Of a stretch of DNA of 64,000 nucleotides, positions 32,999-43,741 are shown one piece after another. The notes under the pieces are model-generated. The model searched no databases. It was not told where the DNA came from and worked only from the letters and a program-made list of their open reading frames with translations. Position numbers and translations under genes: made by a program. The stretch is from Symbiodinium kawagutii (Eukaryota; Sar; Dinophyceae; Suessiales; Symbiodiniaceae), in assembly GCA_009767595.1 (NCBI GenBank), contig VSDK01016433.1:42309-106308 (forward strand). Reading direction: 5' to 3'. How positions within the stretch are numbered: the stretch's first letter is position 1; the number at the start of each line of letters is the position of its first letter.

Positions 32999-33426
32999 GT
33001 GGTGGTATATACCTTGGATCCGATTTGGATCCATCAGAGGCGCGCGTGGTAAATGCTGGTTGCTTAATGACTAATAAATATGATGATGTGAATGCCATTG
33101 CTTCGTGATCTAGTCATATCTCATGTCCCAGCGAGAAGTTCAAAGGCATCACAACTGTTGGATACGTGGCATGGCTCACTACCAAACATGCCCCCAAATG
33201 GTAGGTACGCGTCCAACCAGTCCACAATATCATCGGATTGGAACAGAAATAGTATAGGGTTTCAACATGGTTCGACCATTTTTTTGTCTCTGAATGGTTA
33301 TCCCATGACAAGTGCAGCAGCATTCAAACTGGCAACCTTGCTTTTGGAAAGAGCGATAGGTTGCTTGATAAACAGGCATGCTCTATCATTTGCCCAGGCA
33401 GTGCGAGAAAGAACTTGTTCCCTTCG

Positions 33427-33468
33427 GTTGGTGACATTTTGGAACTTGACCAGTTGCATTTGCTCAAG
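33427..33468 (+). other. Possible relict spliced-leader pair
   Basis: CATTTTGG at 33435 and CATTTGCTCAAG at 33457 match the core and 3' end of the dinoflagellate spliced leader (CCATTTTGGCTCAAG), the second with two bases missing. They are spaced 22 bases, the leader length. The upstream halves match poorly. The ATG of the ankyrin ORF lies 58 bases downstream. Confidence 0.4.
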
Positions 33469-33526
33469 ATATGCAAAGAGAAAAATATGTTCGCGGTCCT
33501 TTCCGCAAACATCTCAGCAGCTCCCA

Positions 33527-34790
33527 ATGTGTTCAGTGTGTTCGGCGGTGACTGGTGAGGCGCTAGCAGTCGTCGAAGAATATGAAGGCAAGACAGCCAA
33601 AGAAATCAAGGAGATGATTGCAGCTCAGGTGGGTGTCACCAGATTTCGGCAGAGGTTCTTGTGTGAAAATGGGTCAAGCGAAATCAAAGATGATGAGGTT
33701 TTAACTCCTGAACTGGTGAAAATCCAGCTTGTGCTGCTGGAGTGTTTGCCTCCTGACGCCCTGGAAGATCAAAAGATGATAGCTGCAGCTCAAGACGGCG
33801 ATCTCCAGATGCTCGAAAAGCTTCTCCGAGAGCCGCGCAGTCCAAACGTTGCTGGTGAAGATGACTGGACGCCACTGCACTACGCTTCTTTCAATGGACA
33901 TGTTGAACCCATGCAGCTACTGCTTGAAGCTGGTGCAACAAAAGATACTCCAGATGAAGGAGATGAAGGTTGGACTCCATTGCTTTGCGCAGCCCGCAAT
34001 GGGCACCTGGATGGTGTTGCTCTGCTGCTTGACGTTGGAGTTGAAGTGAACCGCGCCATGCTTCACAGGGGTCAGACGCCGTTGCACGTGGCGACCTGCA
34101 ATGGCCACGTTGCAGTTGTGCAGGTGTTGATTGAAGCCAGTGCTAACTTGAACCAGGCTGCAGACGATGGAACCACACCTTTGAGTGCAGCAGTTTCCAT
34201 AGGTCATGTTGCAATTGTGCGGCTGTTGATTGAGGCTGGAGCTGACCTGAACCAGGCTACAAGTGACGATGGAGCCACACCTTTGTATGCTGCAGCTCAG
34301 AATGGTCACGTTGAAGTTGTGCGGGTATTGACTGAGGCTGGGGCCGACCTGAACCAGGCTACGAGTGACAATGGAGCCACACCCTTGTTTGTGGCAGCTT
34401 GGAATGGTCACGTTTAAGTCGTGTGGGCATTGACTGAGGCCCGGGCTGACCTAAACCAGGGTACAAGTAGTGGTGGATTCACACCGTTGTTTGCGGCAGG
34501 TCGGAATGATCATGTTGAAGTCGTGCGGGCATTGACTGAGGCCGAGGCTGACCTGAAGCAGGCTACAAGTGACGTTGGAGCCACACCTTTGTATGCTGCA
34601 GCATAAAATGGCCACATTGACTGAGGCCGGGGCTGACCTGGAAGCGACCATGGAGCAGCACCGCTGTTGATTGCAGCTGAGAGTGGCAAAGTTGGAGTAC
34701 ATTTTTTTGCTGACGTAGGCTGGGGTTGACATCAACAACATTGCAACCCTTTGACGTGCATTGCAGACTGCCCTAAGAGTTCTAACAGCA
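33527..34790 (+). pseudogene. Ubiquitin-like plus ankyrin-repeat gene copy, decaying
   Basis: From ATG at 33527 the frame reads without introns to TAA at 34416. Residues 1 to about 70 resemble the ubiquitin-like domain that heads many dinoflagellate ankyrin proteins (GKTAKEIKEMIAAQVGVTRF, then RQRFLCENGSSEIKDDEV). From residue 85 come about seven 33-residue ankyrin repeats (DWTPLHYASFNGHVEPMQLL; GATPLYAAAQNGHVEVVRVL). The stop at 34416 sits where sister repeats have GAA. Past it the frame resumes with two more repeats, meets a second TAA at 34604, then loses phase and identity by about 34790. A truncated protein of about 297 residues remains possible; ankyrin repeats bind protein partners. 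Lack of introns suggests a retrocopy. Confidence 0.88.
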
Positions 34791-34981
34791 ACCATGCCAT
34801 AGATATTACTTCGCTCGGATCGCAAAGGCGTCGAAAAGTGACAAGGTTGGCTCAACGTCATGGTTGCGAAAGGAGTGCAAAAGTCTTATGTTGGTTGGCA
34901 GCTACTAAAGGTTATGCAATGTATTGCAATGTTAAACATACAGATGTTGCAGAAGTATCTCTCCAGAATGTACTTTTATTA

Positions 34982-35045
34982 GTTTACATATATATAAATA
35001 TATATATATATACATATATATATATACATATATATATATATCATT
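34982..35045. repeat. TATATA microsatellite
   Basis: (TA)n with ACATATATATA interruptions. Confidence 0.9.
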
Positions 35046-35249
35046 CTTACACATACATGATATGTGTTCATATGATATTACAGTATATGGGGGACCTTTG
35101 TATGCAAATCTACGCGGCAGGATTCCCACATCCACGGTTTCAAGAAACTGCCCAGGGCATGGTTTTGGTGAACATCCCAAGAAGTTGGTGCCAGTTCTGC
35201 ACCTTTCTTTACTGGATGAGGAATCATTGTCCGTTGTTAAGCTGAAAGG

Positions 35250-36081
35250 CATGAGTTGTTGGTTTTATCACATGTTGTCAACCAGTATCATGCATCATTG
35301 GTTCATAAAACTCCGAAAAAGTTGCATGAAATAGCATAGATACAAGATGATAAGGCCATTGGTTTGAAATCCAACCTGATGGATTGTTGGATATTCTCAA
35401 AGTCCCTTGGAATGCTTGATGAGGGGTTGTCTTGGATCCTTGGTGTAAGAAATATCATGCCTTGAGATATCTTTCGGTTCTGTACCAGCTTAGGTTGAGG
35501 GTTACCATCATTTATGGACAAACCCATACATGCAACCATTGATGTGAAGTTGTACCATTCCTACAGAACTAACCTTTAGTATTAGCCAATTCCCAGCCAC
35601 TACTAATCGTAGCCATCTTTCTTAATCGTACTAGCAATTACAACCATTACTAACCATTATGAATCACTATGTTGCTTATATCCATAACAAATCACAATGT
35701 CATACTTATACTTATACTTTTACTTATATTCATAACTATTTTATACCTAATTATATTGTACCTGTTACTATTATTATTGCCATTGTAAAGAAAAAAGCAT
35801 TATTTGCACCCGTACAATATTGACAATGTTTAACTATCATGACTCACCATAAGTGGCCACCTCTTTGTGCTTAATAATACTTAATACATTATAGGAACTA
35901 TATGAATATGGTAGTTAACTATTACTATTGGTATGTTAACTATTATTAACCATTATTATTATCGTTATTAATTATTATCAACCGTTATTATTAACCATTA
36001 TGTTACCATGATTAACCATTGCTTATTATGAACCACCTCACCATTATTATTGCATACTACCCATTACCAACTACTCTCAAG
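35250..36081. other. No gene recognised; AT-rich
   Basis: TTATTAACCATTATTA texture from about 35580. No GC-rich island. Confidence 0.5.
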
Positions 36082-36175
36082 TCTGCTGGCACCTGACGAG
36101 CGAAAAAGGCACGCCTACGCGGCCATGAGCCGATGGTTCGATGAGCTGAACAACAACGGCGATGGACGGACCAAG
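36082..36175 (+). CDS. Predicted internal exon; faint resemblance to a GST C-terminal-like segment
   Basis: Acceptor ACTCTCAAG, donor ACCAAG|GTACCG, ending at phase 0. Reads LLAPDERKRHAYAAMSRWFD, then ELNNNGDGRTK. The pattern DERK-x-H-x3-M-x-RWF recalls the P-h-x-RWFdhi turn of GST-C-like domains in tRNA-synthetase cofactors and elongation factor 1B. One exon is too little to assign it. Confidence 0.72.
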
Positions 36176-36242
36176 GTACCGGTACACAGCAGCACCCGGA
36201 GGGGGCAGAGATTGATAGATGGGGGTTATGGTTGGTTTATTA

Positions 36243-36244
36243 CC

Positions 36245-36312
<68 letters not shown>

Positions 36313-36363
36313 CAGTAGCAGTAGCAGGAGTAGTAGCAGTAGTAGTAGTAGTAGTAGTAGTAG
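36243..36363. repeat. AGT trinucleotide microsatellite
   Basis: About 37 AGT/AGC units after the donor of the preceding exon. The poly-Ser and poly-Val frames are artefacts. Confidence 0.95.
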
Positions 36364-36386
36364 ATCCAGCACTTAAAAACCACCAG

Positions 36387-36481
36387 CTGGTGGTTTCAAA
36401 GAATTATTATGTTCCCTAATGATTATTAACAACTGGTTGGTTGACTGATATTTTTTCATAGGGCTTGAAACCACCAACCAG
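36387..36481. mobile_element. Family C element
   Basis: CTGGTGGTTTCAAAG on the left and GGCTTGAAACCACCAACCAG on the right. Confidence 0.85.
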
Positions 36482-36501
36482 GATAGGTTGATGTATGAAA
36501 T

Positions 36502-36602
36502 GGGGTGTTCGTTAAACAGGAAACCCCCAAGTTCTGGTTTGCTTGTTACTAAGAATGGTTAAAGATGGATGATTTGGAGGTCCCCTATTTTGAGAAGCAC
36601 CG
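36502..36602. mobile_element. Family B element, degenerate left end
   Basis: GGGGTGTTCGTTAAACAGG on the left and CCCCTATTTTGAGAAGCACC on the right. Confidence 0.72.
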
Positions 36603-37490
36603 AAAAAGTGGTTGTGCAATGGTTCAACAATGATGAGTTTATTTGTATTTGATGATTAAAGTGACAAATTTACTTATGCATGATGGTTTCAATGATCAAT
36701 TTAGTTTACTTGTGAATGATGCTTAGTGACAGATTTACTTATGAATGATGGGTTAAATGATGAGTTTGCTTGTGTTTGAGATTTGTTTGACGGATTTACT
36801 TGTGAATGATGGTTAGTTACCGATTCACTTTCGATTGATGGTTTTAATCATGAGTTTGCTTGTCAATGACGTTTAGTGACGGATTGACTGATGAATGGTG
36901 GTAGTTAAGGACAGATCTAATCTTGAATGATGGTTCTAATGATGAATTTCCTCGTCGATGATGTTTAATTCGTGATGGATTCTACTCATCGATGATAGTT
37001 CGTGACGGATTTACTTATGAATGATGCTGAATGATGGAAACTGATAGATTTACTTCTGAACGGTGGTAAATCATAAGTTTAATGACAGATGAATGATGAT
37101 CAGTAACTAGTGGTTTTAAGGATTGGTGAAGTTTTGAGTAATTGATAGTGATGGTTTAATGATGGTTTGTCATGCTTAGTGATGGTTCATAATCGTCGAT
37201 AATGCCTGGCAATGGTTCCGAATGATGTTGTAGTCATGATGAGTAATGGTCGATCATGATGGTTCAAGATGATTAATGATCAAGAGCCACTACCCTGTAG
37301 ATATACCTGGCATTGCATTGCCCACAGGGGCCTTGAAAAGAACCAGGAATCATCAAGAAACCCTTGTTACTCTCATATCCTCGCTTACGCTGTCAGTAAG
37401 TTGGTCAAACTTATACAGTCTTTACAACCTACTTAGTTGGTTACAGTTGGTTTTACTGAGCTAGTGATGTGATGGGTATTTGTAGTTATA
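36603..37490. repeat. ATGATGGTTTAATGA / GACGGATTTACTT texture
   Basis: About a dozen degenerate units of ACTTATGAATGATGGTT with GACAGATT(T). No exon seen. Confidence 0.65.
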
Positions 37491-37567
37491 TGGTGGTTTC
37501 TTGAAAGAGGGCAATTGTGATTTAGAACTATAAATGGTTGATAAAGTGGATGATTTTAGTCTCCCCA
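37491..37567. mobile_element. Family B element, right end missing
   Basis: TGGTGGTTTCTTGAAAGAGG on the left, then the usual ATAAATGGTTGATAAAGTGG core, with no right terminus. Confidence 0.6.
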
Positions 37568-37666
37568 ATAGTTCCTTGGTCACTTTGGTTGCAACTTGCA
37601 CATGAGCCCCGCAACTCCTGGTACTGGGACATGCAAGGCTTGAATGATTCCATGCTTGTTACGCGC

Positions 37667-37668
37667 AT

Positions 37669-37749
<81 letters not shown>

Positions 37750-37807
37750 TAGATAGATAGATAGATATGTATATGCATTTGTATTTGTATATGTATATGT
37801 GTATGTG

Positions 37808-37840
<33 letters not shown>

Positions 37841-37975
37841 GTATATGCATATGCATATGCATGTGTATATGTACATATATATATATATGTGTCTATGTAT
37901 AGATATATGTCTATATGTGTATATATGGTCCACGGAGGGGGTGAGCATATATATATATATATGTATACTATACAT
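37667..37975. repeat. GATA/GACA then TATG microsatellites
   Basis: ATAG units (37667-37718), CAGA units (37719-37748), ATAG again, then (TATG)n and (TA)n. All frames through it are artefacts. Confidence 0.95.
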
Positions 37976-38250
37976 GTACACGTACTTATACTCACCGCAA
38001 TGGAGCTGGAGACAAGGGAAACCACGAACAGATGCTCATGACAAAACACTGACTTTATCGTATGCTGAGCAACAACTCATGGGTCATTTACCAACAATTT
38101 GTTTGCTAAGCAACGAACGCACAATCTTGCCTAACGAATCACGGAAAAGGATCTGACGCACATGGGCACCAACAAATCATGGGATGCTCAGAAACATGGG
38201 CCGAGAACTACTCAGTACTGCAGCTGGCACTGTCCTAGCTGAAGACTCAG

Positions 38251-38323
38251 GAACTCTTGCGCGTCTTGAAGGAGAACGACAAGGCTGATATCAAGAGCAA
38301 GGCACAGCAAGGGGCGGCCCGGG
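38251..38323 (+). CDS. Predicted internal exon, lysine-rich helix
   Basis: Acceptor GAAGACTCAG (phase 0, matching the 36082 exon) and donor CCCGGG|GTGGCG. Reads ELLRVLKENDKADIKSKAQQ, then GAAR. Likely a charged helix; consecutive with 36082-36175 in phase. Confidence 0.72.
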
Positions 38324-38469
38324 GTGGCGGCGCTCATTGATGGCAGACTCTGGCGATAAATCCTCAAAATGGCTGAGCTGCGGAACCTTTTGACATGATT
38401 GAGCTTTCAAATTGAGATCAGCCAGCGCAATGGATTGGAGTATTCTGATGTGGCAATCATGCTCACACA

Positions 38470-38540
38470 CACAGATAGATATATATATATATATATATCA
38501 TATTGTACGCAGATATTTGTATATATATATATATGATATC
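38470..38540. repeat. AT microsatellite pair
   Basis: ATATATATATATATAT tracts around CATATTGTACGCAG. Confidence 0.85.
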
Positions 38541-38639
38541 CATTTATCTCCATGATCAACCAGCAGGTCACTAACGGATTTGTTCGAGCCATTCCTTGTC
38601 ACTAACATGGCCAGATTGTTGGAGTGTTTTTGTTGCCAG

Positions 38640-38809
38640 ACTTGCCAACGAGGTCAGATCAAAGATCCTTGGGCTGAAGAGAGTTGGTCCATTAGTTGCA
38701 GCTGGTACTTCGTCAGGATCAGACCCCATGGCTGGAGCACAGTTTCATTCACTGGACACCGCCATGACGCCCATGACGCAATCATCTCGCCGCCCCTCGG
38801 GACGTCCTG
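38640..38809 (+). CDS. Predicted internal exon, unknown protein
   Basis: Strong acceptor TGTTTTTGTTGCCAG, donor CGTCCTG|GTGGGT, 170 bases. Reads LANEVRSKILGLKRVGPLVA, then AGTSSGSDPMAGAQFHSLD, then TAMTPMTQSSRRPSGRP. Helical start then Ser/Pro-rich disorder. Confidence 0.74.
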
Positions 38810-38931
38810 GTGGGTCACCAGTCCTTTGCTGTTGAGATGTGACCCAGTTCTTGGATGATGGCTTGACCCATCCGAACATATTTAGCCTACCCCCAAACAC
38901 CTGGATGTGTTAAGGAACCTACTACTTGGAT

Positions 38932-39056
38932 GTGCACCCTCCATGGCTCGAAACCGTGGTCCCAATTCCCATGGGTTCGTGACGGAGTTAGTGCAGCTAC
39001 CAAACGCAGGGGGTAACTGACCATGGTGAAATAACCCCAGCTGCACATCCAAGTAG
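38932..39056. mobile_element. Inverted repeat, family G
   Basis: CTACTTGGATGTGCA at 38932 and its exact complement TGCACATCCAAGTAG ending 39056; partial symmetry continues inward (CCATGG). Confidence 0.78.
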
Positions 39057-39603
39057 GGAATCTCGGGTTGCACAACTGAGTAAACCCAGGATTTCTCACT
39101 CCCGGAAGGAAGTGCGGTGTTAGCTGTTGGAGTCTCATGTGACACCGCCGGATTCCCGCGAAGCCAGATGTGACACGTGTAGTTCTGTATACATTTTGAT
39201 CATTTTGTGCATAGACTCATGCTCTGGACCCCACAGTAAATTGATGTAAACCTATTGATTCAACTTGTACACTTGTACACATTGATTGAACATTTTATAG
39301 ACTGTATACACAACTTTGCATGTATGTGCATAGACTGTAAAAAAACAATTGTAGACTGGACTTATTTTTTGTAGTACATAGCGCATAGTGATTCAACAAG
39401 CTGGTGGGCACAGCCCACAGACAGCCATCTGAGTCAAGGACATATTGATTTGAGACACTCAAGGTTTAGATTTACCATCTGGATATCATTCCAACTCACA
39501 GTTGGCCGCAACCCTCCGGTGACACGAAGTTTGAAGGCACAAGATGCCGAGGACAAACACGTGATATCCATGTGGTACAGACATGGCCGGCAGACGTTGC
39601 CAG

Positions 39604-39694
39604 GAAGTGCACGCACGGCCGCTGATGCGCTTGATGATGTACGAACACTCCAAAGCGCTGAAGTTTATCCTGGGGAGCCATGTCGACACAACTG
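39604..39694 (+). CDS. Predicted internal exon, frame uncertain
   Basis: Acceptor CGTTGCCAG, donor ACAACTG|GTGCGA. The frame with higher third-position GC reads EVHARPLMRLMMYEHSKALK, then FILGSHVDTT. An overlapping frame (ARTAADALDDVRTLQSAEVY) is also open. Confidence 0.52.
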
Positions 39695-40076
39695 GTGCGA
39701 TGAGATTGCTAACAGTTGGGCAATGTTGGTCGGACCCTGGCTGTGATCTTGTTTTCAGGGGCAGATTCGGCTATGATCAAGCTCAGGCGACTGCGAATTG
39801 GATCTTTCAGTGTTAGTGTGTCTAAGCATAGTGTCCGTTCTACATAGAAGCTTGACACAAGATAGCCTGTCCAAGTGATGAGCATAATTTATTAAAACTG
39901 ACACAATCAGCTCAACCTAAAAAACAAGGTCCACTGACAGGATCGCGTTGTTCTGATCAGGATCAACTTTCAAGATTAATGATCCCATGCAGTGGATCAT
40001 CAACTTTAGTATGCTTGTGTTCTTATCATCAACTCTCCAAGATGAATGATGAAGCTCACGCATTCAACGCGCCCAG

Positions 40077-40142
40077 GAAAGCCTGCAAGAACAGCAAGAA
40101 AGCCTGGGAGAAGTTCAGCCGACCCTTGAGCTTGATTCAAGG
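40077..40142 (+). CDS. Predicted internal exon, Gln/Glu-rich helix
   Basis: Acceptor AACGCGCCCAG, donor GATTCAAGG|GTGCCG, 22 codons, phase 0 both ends. Reads ESLQEQQESLGEVQPTLELD. Coiled-coil-like at its start. Confidence 0.7.
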
Positions 40143-40436
40143 GTGCCGTGTTACCCTGTTCGCCCTTGTTCAAATGTAGCAGGTTTCATAGCAGACAAAT
40201 CCATGACCCTGTACCTTCATAGATAGACCAGCTGGTAATCTTATGAAATCTACATTTGAACCTCCAGGCACTTTTTCACTTCACAACCGATTGAAGCATC
40301 ACCACGCATCCAGAATCCACGGGGCTTAGTGCATAACATTGAAAGACCAGAAGGGAAGGACCAGCACAGCACATGCGTGGAGCTTAAAAGCCTGAGCAGG
40401 GACTGAACACGACAGCAACTGGATCTTGGATTGCAG

Positions 40437-40628
40437 ATATTCGCGTATCGATCCTTCGTCGAAGCGGTCCATTTATTTCCATTCGATTTCATTATTTGGT
40501 CTTTTGTGTCAAACTGCGGATCCAAAAAACCGTTGGGCCTTTATTTGGTTGAAGAAATCACATCGGTTCATGTGTGGTCTTTCTTGCTTAGACTGGGAAT
40601 ATCGCCTCTGGGGTTTCTTCTGGCGTAA
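40437..40628 (+). CDS. Possible exon, hydrophobic C-terminus
   Basis: Acceptor GGATTGCAG, open to TAA at 40626. Reads IFAYRSFVEAVHLFPFDFII, then WSFVSNCGSKKPLGLYLVEE. AT-richer than nearby exons; could be chance. Confidence 0.38.
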   Translation: MFAYRSFVEAVHLFPFDFIIWSFVSNCGSKKPLGLYLVEEITSVHVWSFLLRLGISPLGFLLA

Positions 40629-40772
40629 CATGATGTAGCACATCAATACCCACTGGCTGGCATCGCAGTTTTACCGCTTTGCCTGGCCTAGAAACTTCAT
40701 GGCCGCTGATTGAGCTTGCGAGCAGAATTACCTAAGATACGCATCCAGGATACATACTATATGCATCTGACT

Positions 40773-40860
40773 GGGTGTTTCTTGAAATAGGAGTACCCCC
40801 GAAATTGTTGGTTTATCATTATGACATGTGAATGTCCAACATTGATATTGGGGTAATCAG
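40773..40860. mobile_element. Family B element, eroded right end
   Basis: GGGTGTTTCTTGAAATAGGAG on the left, core intact, right end ends in TTGGGGTAATCAG. Confidence 0.6.
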
Positions 40861-40944
40861 TGTTGATGTCGATAAAAAGCGGCCAATTTGATGATAACAG
40901 AACTGTGCAACTGGGTTTTTCGCGGGGGAGTGTGCTGCCAACAG

Positions 40945-41018
40945 GTCGCCCGGCTGCTGTGCAACATCAACAAGACAAGCGGCCACTGTATTTACGCAGC
41001 ACCTAGAACTTCACTATG
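40945..41018 (+). CDS. Predicted internal exon, unknown protein
   Basis: Acceptor CTGCCAACAG, donor CACTATG|GTACAT. Reads VARLLCNINKTSGHCIYAA, then PRTSLW. Confidence 0.68.
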
Positions 41019-41064
41019 GTACATGTGCATCTGTATTTGATCTGCACCTTTGATCACTAGAAAT

Positions 41065-41125
41065 ACATCCATCTATCCATCCATCTATCCATCCATCTAT
41101 CCATCCTTCCATCCATCCATGCATA
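41065..41125. repeat. CATCTATC/CATC microsatellite
   Basis: CCATCTATCCATCCATC repeated about four times. Confidence 0.92.
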
Positions 41126-41439
41126 TTGGTGTACCCAAAAGCCTGCATTCTTGGTCTGAAACCAACCACTTGGGACCCATTTAAGATATCAGAATATGCC
41201 CATGACTTACCGTAAAAAGTGGTCGTTTGTCCATAGGCATATCGTTTGTTCTCGATTTTTCTAGAGATAGATGCTTGAAACCGCATTCCCAGAAATGGTT
41301 GATGCGAAAATCTACAGGAAAGCGGTTTATTTGGTGAAGACAAGGGTCGCGTAAATTTATTTTCCCACATACAAAACAGCTTGTAATCCCAGTAACCAGG
41401 GTGAGGAACCACCAAGGTAGAATATAACCATCTGCAACC

Positions 41440-41856
41440 ATGGTTCATAACCTATGGTTATAACCTACCATGGTGGTTCCTAAGCATCTGGCATGGATCT
41501 ACAACAAGGTAGATTATAACCAAGTCAGAACCACCATCTACAACCACGATCAACCCCTGATAGTATAACCATCTACGAGGTAGATCTATCATTATAAGCA
41601 TGAAAAACCATTGGTTGCCATTATGACCTATGGTTAGTAACCAAGATATCCAAGATACTGTAGACTATAACCATCTATCTACCGTAGATTATGACCACTA
41701 TAACCAAGATATCCAAGATACCAAGATATCCAAGATAGCAACTCCTCTTATCAACCATCTACAACCAAGATATCCAAGATTGAAGTATCCAGTATATGAT
41801 TATAACCAGCTACAACCATGGTGAGTAACTCCTCTTCTCCCCTGAAGTTGGTGCAG
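41440..41856. repeat. GATATCCAAGATA / ATAACCATCTAC texture
   Basis: Loose repeats of CCAAGATATCCAAGAT and TAACCATCTACAACC. Intron filler upstream of the ankyrin-type exons. Confidence 0.7.
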
Positions 41857-41933
41857 ATGCTGCAGGACAGGACCTGAACGGGCTCACCATCCTCCACCAC
41901 GCCGCAAGTCAGGGCAATTCCTGGGCAGTGGAG
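41857..41933 (+). CDS. Ankyrin-repeat exon 1 of split gene
   Basis: Acceptor CCTGAAGTTGGTGCAG, donor GTGGAG|GTGCCG, ending at phase 0. Reads DAAGQDLNGLTILHHAASQG, then NSWAVE. DxNGLTxLHHAAxxGN is the ankyrin-repeat core (residues after D form the beta-hairpin, then two helices). It joins in phase to 42252. Confidence 0.8.
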
Positions 41934-42251
41934 GTGCCGCATGGACAGGGTGCCACGTTCACCCCCCTTGGCCTTTGGCTTGGGTCCCACGGTTGCTGAT
42001 GAAATCATGGGGCAGCAAGGATGACTTGCAAGAAACTGAGTGAGGAATGGCCAAATTCTGAATCTGTGGAATTTGGATGAAGTTTCTGTTCCCGATGGAG
42101 GTTTCTTAAAATACGGAACAATGCTCCGGTGGCCGAATGAATCTATGGCCAAATTCAAGTTTCTTGAAGTTGGGAACCCCCAGGTTATGGACTTGCAAGG
42201 CAGCACCGTCAACCCAATGAACCCCGGTCCCCAGTTGCGTTTCGGCACCAG

Positions 42252-42359
42252 GCCATTCTGAAATCTACTCCCACCAAAGCGAAACGGAAAGAACTGGCGC
42301 TCCTACCCGACAACTACGGTTCCATGGCGTCCGAGTTTGCCCAGGATGGCGTTGAAGAT
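42252..42359 (+). CDS. Ankyrin-type exon 2 of split gene
   Basis: Acceptor GGCACCAG, donor GAAGAT|GTGGGG, 36 codons, phase 0 both ends. Reads AILKSTPTKAKRKELALL, then PDNYGSMASEFAQDGVED. Joined to exon 1 it gives LHHAASQGN-x5-AIL, the expected second helix. DNYGSMASEFA then starts a further degenerate repeat. Confidence 0.78.
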
Positions 42360-42475
42360 GTGGGGGTGCGGAAACCACAAACAATCACTGATGGCAGTTG
42401 GTTATCTTCAAGGCTTGGATACATGGGTTGACAGCCCACAGGTTGCTTGTTGTTATAGCAACTGATACTGCTTGA

Positions 42476-42573
42476 TGGTTTTAGATTAGATATTTTTCAG
42501 ATTTCCTCAGTATGAACAAACGATTGATTGATTGACTAACATTCTTCATGTAGGGGTTGAAACCACCAACCGG
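42476..42573. mobile_element. Family C element, degenerate left end
   Basis: Right end GGGTTGAAACCACCAACCGG is clear; left end is TGATGGTTTTAGATTAG. Confidence 0.65.
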
Positions 42574-42833
42574 GATATTGTGATGAAAGAATGAGGTTTC
42601 TTGATGGGCAGCTGCCCCAAAAAAGTCAGATATGACATTACCCAAAAAAAAGTATCAGAGATTGAAAGCGATGGGTGCCCAAAAGAACCTTTTTTTATGG
42701 ATTTCACGGAAGCGCATCTGCGTATAATCACTTCTCTTTGAACATGCTTACTGTTCACACTGACCCGGACATCGCATACCTACCTGAACAGCCCTCAATA
42801 TACAATATTCTCAAATATTCGCGGTGGGGTGGT

Positions 42834-42916
42834 TTTAGACATTTTTTAAGTTCCCAAATGTATGAACAAACGCACATGTTTTATAAAGAAGGGGTGATGA
42901 AAAACCCACCAACCAG
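42834..42916. mobile_element. Family C element
   Basis: GGGGTGGTTTTAGAC on the left and AAAACCCACCAACCAG on the right. Confidence 0.68.
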
Positions 42917-43059
42917 ATATTGTTCCTTATCAATCATGAGCATGAGAATGATAGTTAATCACTACATACCATGATATAACCATTGCATAACTATTGCAAA
43001 ACCAATACATGAACCGTAACATAACCATCATCAACCATCATGAATTAACCCTCACTAAT

Positions 43060-43110
43060 TATTAATCATCCATCCATCCATCCATCCATCCATCCATCAA
43101 TCCATCCAAT
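43060..43110. repeat. CATC microsatellite
   Basis: (ATCC)n immediately upstream of the ankyrin exon acceptor. Confidence 0.92.
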
Positions 43111-43118
43111 CCCTGCAG

Positions 43119-43204
43119 ATGCATCACCAGGCTATCGCGCCATGGACTGGGCAGCGCTCAGCGACTTCAACGACACCGTGGCAGTTCTGCAGCGCTTTAC
43201 CAAG
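43119..43204 (+). CDS. Ankyrin-type exon of split gene
   Basis: Acceptor CCCTGCAG, donor ACCAAG|GTTGGG, ending at phase 0. Reads ASPGYRAMDWAALSDFNDTV, then AVLQRFTK. GYRAMDWAALSxFNDTVAVL fits the ankyrin pattern (helix 1 DWAAL, helix 2 VAVLQRF). Its 5' phase does not match 42359 directly, so an exon between them may be missing. Confidence 0.75.
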
Positions 43205-43741
43205 GTTGGGCTGGCACCGGTGGGGAACCACCACCAGCAGGGTGGGTGTGATCAGCTGCTTGTGAGTGATTTTAGGTCTTGTTGCAACTGGTAATCAAAT
43301 TTTCTCCCATTTGTACAGCATCTGCGTGATGAATTTCAAGTTTTCTTTATCCATGTTTGACAACTTTGTTAACTGTAGTTGCTAGCCAGTATGAGCAATT
43401 ATCCTGGTAACTCACCAGTATTGACAAATGGTTATTCACTATTTCCCACTAGTGTCAACCAACCATTAACCAGTATCAATGAATTAAGCCTCCTGTTCCC
43501 AACCATGAGTAGCCACTATTTACTGGAAAGGGGATCGGTTGCATCTGCGGGATCGGATCGGTGGCATCTACGGAGGTTCCATGGGAGAAATTTGACACTG
43601 CTTTAGAATTATTGCATGCATCTTGCGCGCCTTTTGCAGATGTGGGCTGTAAGCTGATTCCACGGGGATCAGTGTTGGACAGGCGGAAATTATAGTCAGG
43701 TTCATGGTGGCAATGCTGGTCTGCGATTTTGTAGTTCCAAT

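Noticed and set aside
36050-36419. Poly-Ser and poly-Val ORFs
   Set aside because: Translation of the AGT microsatellite; only the part before 36175 looks like an exon.
37528-38156. ORFs of 129-173 codons on both strands
   Set aside because: GATA, GACA and TATG microsatellites read as repetitive peptides.
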